This document shows positions 43,746-52,431 of a DNA stretch of 64,000 nucleotides, piece by piece (the first letter of the stretch is position 1; each line of letters begins with the position of its first letter). A program made the translations under genes and the position numbers. The notes beneath the pieces are model-generated. The model was not told the DNA's origin. It was given only the letters and a program-made list of their open reading frames with translations, and ran no database searches. Origin of the DNA: Mycobacterium sp. DL99 (GTDB taxonomy: Bacteria; Actinomycetota; Actinomycetes; Mycobacteriales; Mycobacteriaceae); the NCBI RefSeq assembly GCF_004762045.1, contig NZ_SJOM01000007.1, positions 3,771,008-3,835,007 on the forward strand. The letters run 5' to 3'.

Positions 43746-44082
43746 ATCGAGTTAAAAGTCACCACCGAACTTCTCAGCGAACATCGTCAGTTTCAGGCCA
43801 TCGGTGCCCTCGACGTAAGCACACCGCTCTGCCCGGATCAAGCTCCGACACCGCCCGAGGAGCGACAATTCGTCTCCGATCACCCCACTTGACCTGCAAT
43901 AACTCCGACAATCGTCAATCTCAGGAAAGTGTTAGCGCCGTTATCCAATCGTTACATTGGTGCGCGGGTACCACCCTCGGAGTCACTAGCTATCCCGCCG
44001 CCACAGTTGTCTCGGCATGCCGAACGCCCCCATACACTGGTTTATCCGCCGATACTCCGCGCCCAGAAATTCAAATCAAAAT
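43746..44082 (-). promoter_or_regulatory. Upstream region of ectA, no gene seen
   Basis: This 337-nt stretch is less GC-rich than its surroundings and holds no convincing gene. A perfect 12-bp palindrome, TCGGCATGCCGA, lies at 44012-44023, and the segment AACTCGAT sits directly before the ectA ATG. Osmotic control of ect genes would be expected to act here. I found no clear -35/-10 pair or known riboswitch. Confidence 0.45.
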
Positions 44083-44265
44083 CTAATAATCGCGGCCGGG
44101 TTTCAACCCCATTAGGCGGTCGAATATGCTCGGAGGGTTTCCGTGAATCAACTCATCCAGCAAGCCAGCCGTATCGCGATACGGGCAACACCACGCGATC
44201 CGTAGCCAGGATTCGACCGCTGCCGAAACCAGACGGGCACCATCCGCGGCGCACCCCGCTGTCAC
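44083..44265 (-). CDS. Possible 60-residue protein downstream of the EamA exporter
   Basis: A 60-residue frame starts with GTG overlapping the exporter stop (GTGA, 44262-44265), a coupling pattern common in this genome. The translation (WLRIAWCCPYRDTAGLLDEL, then IFDRLMGLKPGRDY) is not low complexity, but I recognise no family, and no ribosome-binding site is needed or seen. It may also be chance or a remnant of a longer gene. Recorded because of the overlap. Confidence 0.3.
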   Translation of the reverse strand: MTAGCAADGARLVSAAVESWLRIAWCCPYRDTAGLLDELIHGNPPSIFDRLMGLKPGRDY

Positions 44266-45212
44266 GCGCCGAACAGGTCAACGTGGTCGCGGACGTCGCG
44301 GTCAGCCTGGCCGGGCGAGACGCCTACCTGGAGTTGGAGCGACGCTGACGCCGGCGGCGTCAGCACCATGCGCCCCCAGGTGGTTCCGGCGATCACCAGT
44401 GCGGCTCCGGCGATTCCGGCGCCGGTGACGCGATCGCCGGCCATGGCGATGCCGATGATGGCGGCCCACAGCGGTTCGGTACCCACCAGCAGGCTGACCC
44501 GGGCCGGACTGGTTGTGTTCAGCGCCCGCAACTGCACCAGGAAGGCAAACACTGTGCAGGCCAACACCAGATACCCGATGACGGCCCAGTCCGCCACCCC
44601 GTAGGCCGCGGTCGTCGCCACCACGGATTGCCCGGACGGCCCGCAGAGGGCGAGCGCCACACCGGCGACGGTGACCAGCTGGACCAAAGTGGTTCGGGCC
44701 GAGTCGATCTCACTTTTCTCTGACATCCGCGCCATGACGGTGACGTGCACCGCGCGCAGTAGCGCGGCGATCACGATCACGATGTCCCCCGCCCGCGGGG
44801 CGGTCAGGCCGCCGGACTGGGTCAGCAACGCGCAGCCGACCACCGCGAGCGCCGCCGCGGAATAGAAGCGGGGCGCCACCCGATGGCGCTGGATCATGGG
44901 TGTGGCCACGATGGTCAACGCCATGATCAGTCCCGCATTCGATGCCGATGTCATGGTCACGCCGTAGGTTTCGGCAACACAGACCGCGGCCAGAAGGATC
45001 CCGCCGACCACACCCGAAATCCCCTCGGCGCGGGTCAATCCCGTCAGCCGCCGGCACAGGACGGCGGCCAGCACCACTGTGGCGAGGGCGAACCGCACCG
45101 CCAGAAGGGCGAAAACCGTGTCGGGCGCGGCGATCTCTTTGGTGGCCAGATAGCTCGATCCCCACACCACAGCGACGGCGAGCAGACAGAGGTCGGTGGA
45201 TCGTTGGGCCAT
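44262..45212 (-). CDS. EamA-family (DMT) small-molecule exporter
   Basis: A 316-residue membrane protein with about ten hydrophobic segments in two EamA repeats. The repeat motif AVVWGSSYLATKEIA lies at the N-terminus and SLLVGTEPLWAAIIGIAMAGD in the second half. DMT exporters remove amino acids and other metabolites. ATG 45212 places the first helix close to the N-terminus; GTG 45233 is in frame seven codons upstream. It is divergent from a LysR gene, which is the likely regulator. Confidence 0.85.
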   Translation of the reverse strand: MAQRSTDLCLLAVAVVWGSSYLATKEIAAPDTVFALLAVRFALATVVLAAVLCRRLTGLTRAEGISGVVGGILLAAVCVAETYGVTMTSASNAGLIMALTIVATPMIQRHRVAPRFYSAAALAVVGCALLTQSGGLTAPRAGDIVIVIAALLRAVHVTVMARMSEKSEIDSARTTLVQLVTVAGVALALCGPSGQSVVATTAAYGVADWAVIGYLVLACTVFAFLVQLRALNTTSPARVSLLVGTEPLWAAIIGIAMAGDRVTGAGIAGAALVIAGTTWGRMVLTPPASASLQLQVGVSPGQADRDVRDHVDLFGA

Positions 45213-45285
45213 ACCCACCAGCGTGTTGCCCACCCAATAGTTCAGTCAAGCTAATCTTTTTTCACTATATATGTAGAATTACTTC

Positions 45286-46188
45286 ATGGATGCGGGTCGC
45301 CTGCGGATGTTGCGTGAACTCGCCGACCACGGCACGGTCGCCGCAGTGGCTGAGGTGCTGTCCATGACACCCTCGGCCGTCTCCCAGCAGCTGAAGATCC
45401 TGCAACGCGAAGCCGGTGTGACATTGATCGAACCCGACGGCAGGCGGGTGCGCCTCACCGATGCCGGACAGGTGCTGGTCGGACACGCCGATGCCGTGCT
45501 GGCGGCACTGGACTGCGCCCGGGCCGAGATGGACGCCTACCGCAGCACACCCCGCGGCACGGTCAGCGTGTCATTCTTCCCCTCCGGGGCGGCAATGTTG
45601 CTGGCCCCGTTGATCATCCGGGCAGCCGAACACGGAGTCCAGGTGCTCGGGCGTGACATCGACGTGCCTGCGTCCCGGGCACCGGCCCAACTCGCCGACT
45701 TCGACGTCGTGGTAGTTCACCGCGACGAACGCGACGCGTCCTCGTGGGGTCCGCGATTCGAATCCACCGAACTGTTGCGGGAGCCCCTGGATGTCATCCT
45801 GCCGCCCGGGCATCGCCTCGCCGGCCGCGCTCAAGTGCGGCTGGCCGACCTGGCCGACGAACCCTGGCTCGGTGTCGAAGGCGGATTGATGGTCGACGAC
45901 GTGCTGAACTCGATCACGATACTGTCCGGCGTCCAGCCGCGAATAATCCAGCGGATCAACGACTTCCGCGTGGTCGAGGAGCTGGTCCACGCGGGCACCG
46001 GCATTGCCCTGATGCCCCGCTACGTGAGGCTCGCGCGCAAGTTGGTGCGATTGCCGATCATCGACATCTCGGTGGCCCGGCGGGTGGAGGCGGTCACCCG
46101 CTCGGGCGCGACCGCGCGGCCCGCGGTGGCCGTCGTACTCGACGAGCTGAGGGCGATCGCCGCGGAGGTCAGTTCGGCGCTCACGTGA
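45286..46188 (+). CDS. LysR-family transcriptional regulator
   Basis: A 300-residue LysR regulator with the N-terminal HTH GTVAAVAEVLSMTPSAVSQQL and a periplasmic-binding-protein-like effector domain (GTVSVSFFPSGAAMLLAPL, then GTGIALMPRYV). It is divergent from the EamA exporter, and the 52-73 nt gap between the starts is AT-rich (TCTTTTTTCACTATATATG), suited to LysR binding and two promoters. Regulation of the exporter is the likely role; the ligand is unknown. Confidence 0.9.
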   Translation: MDAGRLRMLRELADHGTVAAVAEVLSMTPSAVSQQLKILQREAGVTLIEPDGRRVRLTDAGQVLVGHADAVLAALDCARAEMDAYRSTPRGTVSVSFFPSGAAMLLAPLIIRAAEHGVQVLGRDIDVPASRAPAQLADFDVVVVHRDERDASSWGPRFESTELLREPLDVILPPGHRLAGRAQVRLADLADEPWLGVEGGLMVDDVLNSITILSGVQPRIIQRINDFRVVEELVHAGTGIALMPRYVRLARKLVRLPIIDISVARRVEAVTRSGATARPAVAVVLDELRAIAAEVSSALT

Positions 46189-46339
46189 CATCCGCGCGCG
46201 GTGCGCCACGACACGCTGCCCCGGTAACTACGCCCGGTGCTTGCCGTACCGGTGATTGCTTGGTGCAGTAGACGTGATGACGAACCTCGTGAGGCGCAAC
46301 GCAACGCTGGTCGCGGCACCGGTGTGGCGGTGAGGAACC

Positions 46340-47488
46340 GTGGCGAGTTCACGATCCCCTGACCGCATCGAGGCCGAACGCTGGTTCCTGGCCAACGGGC
46401 TGCCCGCGGTGTTGCGCCCGGGAGCGCTGGTCCGTTCGGTGTGGGCGCGGTCGGCGCCGGCTCTGGCCGCCTACGCATGGGTGATGTTGAGTTCGGTGCT
46501 GGTGGTCGGCCTGACCGGCAAGCACACCATCGCCATCGACGGCACCCCGACGCGCACCGAGTGGTTCGTGCTGGCGGTACTGCTTCTGGTGCTGCCGACT
46601 GCCGCTCTGGTCGGGTGGGCGGTCTCGGTACTCCCGACCGGACGCGCGGCCGATGCGGCGTCGGCGGTGGCCTGCCTGGTGATCGTGGTGAGCGGATTCT
46701 ACGGCGGACTGACTGCCCGGGACGGCGTGAACCTGATCATCGAACTGCTCGTCATCGCGGCTGTATTAGTCTGCACCGCAACAGGAATCGGATCGATCCT
46801 GGGTTTTGCAGCCCAAGTCACGACCTCCAATCTGGCGTCGGTCGGCAGCCTCTTCGTCCGGGCGCTGCCGGTAGTTCTGCTGACCGTGCTGGTGTTCTTC
46901 AACACCTACGTCTGGCTGATGGCATCCACCTTGAGCCGCACCCGTCTCTGGCTGGCTCTGATGTTCCTCTTCGCGGTCGCCACGGTGTTCCTGGTCTCCA
47001 GCACGCTGGAGCGGGTGCGGCCGATTCTGCGGCCCGGCGCCAAGGAACCCGAGGACGACGGGCGTCTTTCCGGTACGCCGTTCGCCGACATGCCCGACCG
47101 GCCACGGCGGGTCCGGCTGTCGAAGCCGGAACGGCTCAACGTGGTGTTTGCGCTCGTGCTCTCGCAGATCGTCCAGGTGCTCACCGTGGCGATCGTGACC
47201 GCGCTGATCTTCTTCGTCCTGGGACTGATCGTGCTCAGTCCCGAGCTTCTGGCCGCCTGGACCCGTAATGGATCACCCGACGGCCAGCTGCTGGGAATGA
47301 CGTTCCCGGTACCCCAGGCGCTGATCCAGACCACCATGTTCCTGGCGGCGCTGACGTTCATGTACCTCAGCGCCCGCGCGGTATCCGACCCCGAGCAGCG
47401 GACCCGGTTCCTCGACCCGCTGCTCGATGATCTGCGACTCACACTGGTGGCCCGCGACCGCTACCGCACCCACACGGCGGAATCCTGA
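46340..47488 (+). CDS. Polytopic membrane protein of unknown function
   Basis: A 382-residue protein with about seven or eight hydrophobic segments (for example AYAWVMLSSVLVVGLTG, AVLLLVLPTAALVGWAV and IVTALIFFVLGLIVLSPELL) and a charged cytoplasmic stretch near residues 230-260. I recognise no named family; length and style match conserved actinobacterial membrane proteins. GTG 46340 has GAGGAA upstream. It is convergent with the adenosine-specific kinase gene, 5 nt away. Confidence 0.7.
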   Translation: MASSRSPDRIEAERWFLANGLPAVLRPGALVRSVWARSAPALAAYAWVMLSSVLVVGLTGKHTIAIDGTPTRTEWFVLAVLLLVLPTAALVGWAVSVLPTGRAADAASAVACLVIVVSGFYGGLTARDGVNLIIELLVIAAVLVCTATGIGSILGFAAQVTTSNLASVGSLFVRALPVVLLTVLVFFNTYVWLMASTLSRTRLWLALMFLFAVATVFLVSSTLERVRPILRPGAKEPEDDGRLSGTPFADMPDRPRRVRLSKPERLNVVFALVLSQIVQVLTVAIVTALIFFVLGLIVLSPELLAAWTRNGSPDGQLLGMTFPVPQALIQTTMFLAALTFMYLSARAVSDPEQRTRFLDPLLDDLRLTLVARDRYRTHTAES

Positions 47489-47492
47489 CGCG

Positions 47493-47990
47493 TCAGAGCT
47501 TGTAACCGATCGCGCGCAACAGATCCCGGCGGGCCGTGACGTCATCGTCGGATTCGACGCCCAGCGGCGGCTGCCCGTCGATCACGCCCGCGATGCCGCG
47601 GCCAAGTTGAGTGACGGCGACCACGATGTCGACCGGATTGGCAGTGGCGCAGTAGATCGAGCAGACCTCGGGGACCGCTTTGATCGGGTTGAGGACGTTC
47701 ACCGGGAACCCGTCCCGCAGGAAGATGACGAAAACATGCCCTGCGCCGATCGCCAGCGCATTGCGAACGGCCAACTCGACCAGGTCGGGATCGTTACCGC
47801 TGCGGCGCACCAACCTCGCACCCGATGCCTCGCAGAAAGCCAGCCCGAACCGCAACGACGGGCTGACTCCCACCATCGCCTCGTGCAGGTCATCCGCCGT
47901 CTTGATGAAGTGCGCCTGCCCGATGACGACGTTGAGGTCGTCGGGCTTGTCGACGGACACCACGTCCCAGGACAGCGCCGGTGTGGTCAC
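47493..47990 (-). CDS. Adenosine-specific kinase family protein
   Basis: A 165-residue protein of the adenosine-specific kinase family (PF04008), first known from archaea. Typical blocks are VVIGQAHFIKTADDLHEAM, FGLAFCEASGARLVRRSGND, GAGHVFVIFLRDGFPVNVLN, and EVCSIYCATANPVDIVV. It lies 53 nt after the mpa stop on the same strand, so it may be co-transcribed. Activity on adenosine in mycobacteria is not established to my knowledge. Confidence 0.85.
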   Translation of the reverse strand: MTTPALSWDVVSVDKPDDLNVVIGQAHFIKTADDLHEAMVGVSPSLRFGLAFCEASGARLVRRSGNDPDLVELAVRNALAIGAGHVFVIFLRDGFPVNVLNPIKAVPEVCSIYCATANPVDIVVAVTQLGRGIAGVIDGQPPLGVESDDDVTARRDLLRAIGYKL

Positions 47991-48043
47991 AGCTTCATGC
48001 TGCCACCGACGCCGCCCGGACGGGTGCCGATTCGACCAAGGGC

Positions 48044-49885
48044 CTACAGGTACTGCCCCAGGTTCGATTCGGTGTCAATCGCGCGGCTGGCCGACGAACT
48101 CTTCCCGGTGACCAGGGTGCGGATGTAGACGATCCGCTCGCCCTTCTTGCCCGAGATCCGCGCCCAGTCATCAGGATTGGTGGTGTTGGGCAGGTCCTCG
48201 TTCTCGGCGAACTCGTCGACGATCGAATCCAGCAGGTGCTGGATACGCAAACCGGGCTGCCCGGTCTCCAGCACGGCCTTGATCGCGTTCTTCTTCGCCC
48301 GGTCGACGACATTCTGGATCATGGCGCCGGAGTTGAAGTCCTTGAAGTACATGACTTCCTTGTCACCGTTCGCGTAAGTGACCTCCAGGAACCGGTTGTC
48401 GTCGATCTCGGCGTACATCCGGTCCACGACCTTTTCGATCATCGTCTTGATCGTCAGGGTCCGGTCACCGCCGAACTCGGCCAGATCGTCGGCGTGCACC
48501 GGCAGAGCCTCGGTCAGGTACTTCGAGAAGATGTCCTGTGCCGACTCGGCGTCGGGCCGCTCGATCTTGATCTTGACGTCCAGGCGGCCGGGCCGCAGGA
48601 TCGCCGGGTCGATCATGTCCTCACGGTTGGACGCGCCGATGACGATGACGTTCTCCAGCCCCTCCACGCCGTCGATCTCCGAAAGCAGCTGCGGCACAAC
48701 GGTTGTCTCGACATCGGAGCTGACACCGGTGCCGCGGGTACGGAAGATCGAGTCCATCTCGTCGAAGAACACGATCACCGGGGTGCCCTCGGAGGCCTTC
48801 TCACGGGCCCGCTGGAAGATCAGCCGGATGTGACGTTCGGTCTCACCGACGAACTTGTTCAGCAGCTCGGGGCCCTTGATGTTGAGGAAGTAGCTCTTCG
48901 CCTCGCGGGCGTCGTCGCCACGAACCTCGGCCATCTTCTTGGCCAGCGAGTTCGCCACCGCCTTGGCGATCAGCGTCTTACCGCAACCGGGCGGGCCGTA
49001 GAGCAGCACACCCTTGGGCGGCCGCAGTGAGTACTCGCGGTAGAGCTCCTTGTGCAGGAAGGGCAGCTCCACGGCGTCGCGTATCTGCTCGATCTGGCGG
49101 CCCAATCCACCGATGTCGTTGTAGCTGACGTCGGGCACCTCTTCGAGCACCAAGTCCTCGACCTCGGCCTTGGGGATGCGCTCGAAGGCGTACCCGGCCT
49201 TGGTGTCGACCAGCAGCGAATCGCCGGGCCGCAGTTTGCGCGGACGGTCGTCGTCGAGAGCGGCTTCGGAATCCTCCGGCAGATCCTCGACGGCGACCAG
49301 TGGCTCGGCCAGCCAGACGATGCGCTCCTCGTCGGCATGCCCGACCACCAGTGCCCGGTGGCCGTCGGCCAGGATTTCGCGCAGCGTGCTGATCTCGCCG
49401 ACCGCCTCGAAGTTGCCGGCCTCGACCACTGTGAGCGCCTCGTTGAGCCGAACCGTCTGGCCCTGCTTGAGCAACGCGGTCTCGATGTTCGGGGAGCAGG
49501 TGAGTCGCATCTTGCGGCCCGAGGTGAACACGTCGACGGTGTCGTCCTCATGGGTACCCAGTAGCACGCCGTACCCGCTGGGCGGCTGCCCCAGCCGGTC
49601 GACCTCCTCGCGCAGGGCGAGGAGTTGCTGACGTGCTTCCTTCAGGGTGTCCATGAGCTTGGCGTTGCGCGAGGCGAGCGAGTCGATCCGCGCCTCCAGC
49701 TGGTGCACGTCTCGGGCACTGCGCAATCCGCTCTGAGGCCCTACTGCATTCTCCAGCTGCTCACGCAGAACCGCGGCCTCACGGCGCAGCGATTCCAACT
49801 CGGCGGCATCATCGCTGGACATGGGCTGCGAGAAGCCCGCCGAGAAGCTCTCGGCGTGGCCCTCCGAACGCTCTGACTCACTCAT
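48044..49885 (-). CDS. mpa: Mycobacterial proteasome ATPase (ARC)
   Basis: A 613-residue AAA ATPase that captures pupylated proteins through its N-terminal coiled coil and threads them into the PrcBA core. The coiled coil spans about residues 20-90 (ELESLRREAAVLREQLEN). Two OB-fold-like inter-domains follow. The AAA core has Walker A GPPGCGKT, Walker B VIVFFDEMDS and the arginine finger region ASNREDMIDPAILRPGRLD. The C-terminus ends in GQYL, which docks on the alpha ring. ATG 49885 has GGGAGGG upstream; the frame is open eight codons further. Length and motif order match Rv2115c. Confidence 0.97.
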   Translation of the reverse strand: MSESERSEGHAESFSAGFSQPMSSDDAAELESLRREAAVLREQLENAVGPQSGLRSARDVHQLEARIDSLASRNAKLMDTLKEARQQLLALREEVDRLGQPPSGYGVLLGTHEDDTVDVFTSGRKMRLTCSPNIETALLKQGQTVRLNEALTVVEAGNFEAVGEISTLREILADGHRALVVGHADEERIVWLAEPLVAVEDLPEDSEAALDDDRPRKLRPGDSLLVDTKAGYAFERIPKAEVEDLVLEEVPDVSYNDIGGLGRQIEQIRDAVELPFLHKELYREYSLRPPKGVLLYGPPGCGKTLIAKAVANSLAKKMAEVRGDDAREAKSYFLNIKGPELLNKFVGETERHIRLIFQRAREKASEGTPVIVFFDEMDSIFRTRGTGVSSDVETTVVPQLLSEIDGVEGLENVIVIGASNREDMIDPAILRPGRLDVKIKIERPDAESAQDIFSKYLTEALPVHADDLAEFGGDRTLTIKTMIEKVVDRMYAEIDDNRFLEVTYANGDKEVMYFKDFNSGAMIQNVVDRAKKNAIKAVLETGQPGLRIQHLLDSIVDEFAENEDLPNTTNPDDWARISGKKGERIVYIRTLVTGKSSSASRAIDTESNLGQYL

Positions 49886-50030
49886 ATTGCGCTCCCTCCC
49901 GCACCGCAAGTTGGTGCAGTAACAACTTCAACGCTACCGGCGATTCAGCCATTGTGTGCGCTCTAGGAACGAGACACACCAGCACCACTGTTAGCCTCTT
50001 AGTTCAGTTGGTCCGATCGAAAGGACAATC

Positions 50031-50534
50031 GTGGCCTTGAAAACCCTCGTTACCGGCTTTATCACCGCAGCTGCAGCCGCCGCCGTGGTGGGCGGAGCAG
50101 CGGCGGGTGTGACTTCTATTGCATCCAGCGGCATGTCGACCTCGCCGGCCATCCAGCCGGTGGTCTTCGGCGCGCCTTTGCCGGCCACGCCGGCACCGGA
50201 CCTGGCGTCGCCACTGGTGCAGACCCTGCAGGCGCTCGCCAACGGTGGCTCGTTCAGCGGCAAGGCCCCCTACATCCAGGGCGGCATCGGCCGTATCGAG
50301 AGCATCGCCGCCGACCGCGCCTACAGCAAGGCCGCCGCTGAAGGGAAGTTCCCGCTGACCTTCAACATCGCCAACATCGATGACCAGGGCGGCGTGGCGT
50401 TTGCCGATGTCACCGCCACCTCGGCCACCGGCGGCACCGCCACCCAGAACATCCAGTTCGTGGCCGGCCCGAGCCCGACCGGCTGGCAGATCTCCAAGGG
50501 ATCGGCCATGGCCCTGCTGTCCTCTGTCGGCTGA
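50031..50534 (+). CDS. MTB12/CFP-2-like secreted protein
   Basis: A 167-residue secreted protein. A Sec signal peptide spans about 1-32 (FITAAAAAAVVGGAAAGVTS). The mature part has the MTB12 (CFP-2) pattern: PVVFGAPLP, GGIGRIESIAADRAYSKAA, EGKFPLTFNIANI and WQISKGSAMALL. MTB12 is a low-molecular-weight culture filtrate antigen of mycobacteria. GTG 50031 is the start. It is divergent from mpa and is followed after 8 nt by the lppK gene, whose product has a related fold. Confidence 0.88.
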   Translation: MALKTLVTGFITAAAAAAVVGGAAAGVTSIASSGMSTSPAIQPVVFGAPLPATPAPDLASPLVQTLQALANGGSFSGKAPYIQGGIGRIESIAADRAYSKAAAEGKFPLTFNIANIDDQGGVAFADVTATSATGGTATQNIQFVAGPSPTGWQISKGSAMALLSSVG

Positions 50535-50542
50535 GTAGGTAA

Positions 50543-51085
50543 TTGAACCGCACCCGAATCGCAGTCCTGAGTGCCGCCACGATCGTGGCGGCACTTGGGC
50601 TCTGTGGGTGCAGCAGCGGAGATCGTCCGGCGAACCGCTCGCACCCGACCACGAGCGTGCTGACCACCACGACACCGGCCGCACCGCCCACCGCACCGCT
50701 ACCGGCCCCCGAAGCTCTGACCGGCGTGCTGGACCAGCTGGCCGACGTCAACGTGCCCGGCGCCGACAAGGTTGTCCTGGTCGAACAGGGCACCGCCGAT
50801 GACGCCGCCGCGCTGGACAAGTTCGGCCGGGCCTTGGCCGACAACGGATTCACCCCGCTGACCTTCGAGGCCACCGATCTGGCCTGGTCTCAAACCGAGC
50901 CGAACAACGTGGTGGCGAACGTCAAGGTCACCGCGGGCGGCGAGAATTCGGCCCGCAACTTCAGCTTCCCGATGGAATTCACCCCGCACGGCGACGGCTG
51001 GCAGCTGACCCGGCACACCGCCGATCTGCTGCTGGTCATGGGATCGGCGGCGGGTTCCTCGAACGCTCCCACACCGCCCCGCTGA
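50543..51085 (+). CDS. lppK: Lipoprotein LppK
   Basis: A 180-residue lipoprotein. The signal peptide ends in the lipobox LCGC with lipidated Cys23, followed by a Thr/Pro-rich linker and a MTB12-like domain (LTGVLDQLADVNVPGADK, then WQLTRHTADLLLVMG). TTG 50543 is the start and lies 8 nt after the preceding stop. Position and type match Rv2116 of M. tuberculosis. Together with the previous gene it looks like a tandem duplication in which one copy is secreted and one is lipid-anchored. Confidence 0.85.
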   Translation: MNRTRIAVLSAATIVAALGLCGCSSGDRPANRSHPTTSVLTTTTPAAPPTAPLPAPEALTGVLDQLADVNVPGADKVVLVEQGTADDAAALDKFGRALADNGFTPLTFEATDLAWSQTEPNNVVANVKVTAGGENSARNFSFPMEFTPHGDGWQLTRHTADLLLVMGSAAGSSNAPTPPR

Positions 51086-51091
51086 TCCGCC

Positions 51092-51385
51092 ATGTGGATC
51101 GGCTGGTTGGAGTTCGACGTGCTGCTCGGTGACGTGCACTCGCTCAAGCAGAAGCGTTCGGTGATCCGGCCGGTGATCGCCGAACTGCACCGCAAGCTCG
51201 CGGTGTCGGCAGCCGAGACCGCGACCCAGGATCTGCACCGTCGCACCGGCATCGGCGTCGCCCTGGTCGCCGCTGACCGGGCTCACGTGGTGGACGTGCT
51301 CGATGCCGCCGAACGGATGGTTGCGGGCCACCCGGAGCTCGAACTGCTCTCCACCCGCAGGGGCCTGCACCACAGCGACGACTAG
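51092..51385 (+). CDS. DUF503 protein
   Basis: A 97-residue DUF503 protein, with MWIGWLEFDVLLGDVHSLKQ and KRSVIRPVIAELHRKL as the family marks. It corresponds in place to Rv2117. The family is small and cytoplasmic, sometimes next to ribosome-maturation genes such as rbfA; I see no catalytic residues. It lies 6 nt after the lppK stop. Confidence 0.88.
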   Translation: MWIGWLEFDVLLGDVHSLKQKRSVIRPVIAELHRKLAVSAAETATQDLHRRTGIGVALVAADRAHVVDVLDAAERMVAGHPELELLSTRRGLHHSDD

Positions 51386-51404
51386 GCCGAGTCGGACGCA
51401 CCGG

Positions 51405-51455
51405 TTTCTACCGGAGGGCGGTAGTCCTCGCCGGCGAGCAGCCGTGCGGTAGAAA
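51405..51455. terminator. Hairpin between convergent DUF503 and trmI genes
   Basis: TTTCTACCG (51405-51413) and its complement CGGTAGAAA (51447-51455) flank a region that can also fold as CTACCG/CGGTAG (51408-51424) plus the palindrome CTCGCCGGCGAG (51427-51438). It lies in the gap between convergent genes; a two-way terminator is likely. Confidence 0.55.
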
Positions 51456-51473
51456 ACGCCGACGACTGAGCCG

Positions 51474-52346
51474 TCAGGCGCCCGGCTGAGACTCGACGGC
51501 GGACTCGACGGCCAGATGACGTTTCTTGCGCAGCGGGACCGGCGCCACCGCGCCCGGCGCCAATTTGCGCGCACTGACCAGAAAGGCAGTGTGTCCGCGC
51601 ATGTTGTGTTCCGGGCGTACCGCCAGGCCCACCACGTGCCAACCGCGCTGCATGCTCTCCCAGGCCCGCGGCTCGGTCCAGCACTGCTGCTCGCGAAGCG
51701 CCTCCACGACCCGCGACAGCTGGGTGACGGTGGCGACGTAGACCATCAGCACACCGCCGGCGACCAGCGCCTTGGAGACTGCGGGCAGCACCTCCCAGGG
51801 CGCCAGCATGTCCAGGACCACGCGGTCCATCTCCGGACCGTCGTAGTCCGCGAGGTCCGCGATCACCAGGTCCCAGTTGTCGGGCCGCTCACCGAAGAAC
51901 GTGATCACGTTCTTCTCCGCGGTCGGCGCGTGATCGTCGCGAATCTCGTACGACGTCACCCGGCCCTCGGGGCCGACCGCCCGCAGCAGCGAGCAGGTCA
52001 GCGCACCGGATCCGGCACCGGCCTCCAACACCCGGGCGCCCGGGAAGATGTCACCCTCGTGGACGATCTGCGCGGCGTCCTTGGGATAGATCACCTGCGC
52101 ACCGCGGGGCATCGACATCACGTAGTCGACCAGCAGCGGTCGCAGCACCAGGAACTGATCGCCGTTGGTGGATTTGACCACGCTGCCCTCCGGCAGCCCG
52201 ATCACGTTGTCGAAGGCGATGATGCCTCGATGGGTGTGGAACTCACCGCCGGGGTTGAGCACCATCGTGTAGCGCCGGCCCTTGGCGTCGGTGAGTTGCA
52301 CCCGGTCGCCAACGGCAAACGGTCCGGTCGGTCTCTTCCCTGCCAC
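51474..52346 (-). CDS. trmI: tRNA (adenine-58-N1)-methyltransferase TrmI
   Basis: A 290-residue class I methyltransferase that makes m1A58 in the T loop of tRNAs. The N-terminal region GPFAVGDRVQLTDAKGRRYT, the PRGAQVIYPKDAAQIVHEGD stretch and the SAM-binding EAGAGSGAL are characteristic, and it closely matches Rv2118c. The frame is open to 52559, but GTG 52346 places the start at the family N-terminus and outside the divergent RecB-like gene. It is convergent with DUF503. Confidence 0.92.
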   Translation of the reverse strand: MAGKRPTGPFAVGDRVQLTDAKGRRYTMVLNPGGEFHTHRGIIAFDNVIGLPEGSVVKSTNGDQFLVLRPLLVDYVMSMPRGAQVIYPKDAAQIVHEGDIFPGARVLEAGAGSGALTCSLLRAVGPEGRVTSYEIRDDHAPTAEKNVITFFGERPDNWDLVIADLADYDGPEMDRVVLDMLAPWEVLPAVSKALVAGGVLMVYVATVTQLSRVVEALREQQCWTEPRAWESMQRGWHVVGLAVRPEHNMRGHTAFLVSARKLAPGAVAPVPLRKKRHLAVESAVESQPGA

Positions 52347-52431
52347 GGACGTCCAGCCTGCCAGTAGCCCCACCGGGCCGGGTGCCCGGGGTTCCGCAAG
52401 TTTGTCGGGGCTCCGTCCTAGGCTTACGGGT

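Noticed and set aside
43574..44348. Two overlapping + strand frames upstream of ectA
   Set aside because: They run through the ectA start region in the wrong sense and have no domain or ribosome site.
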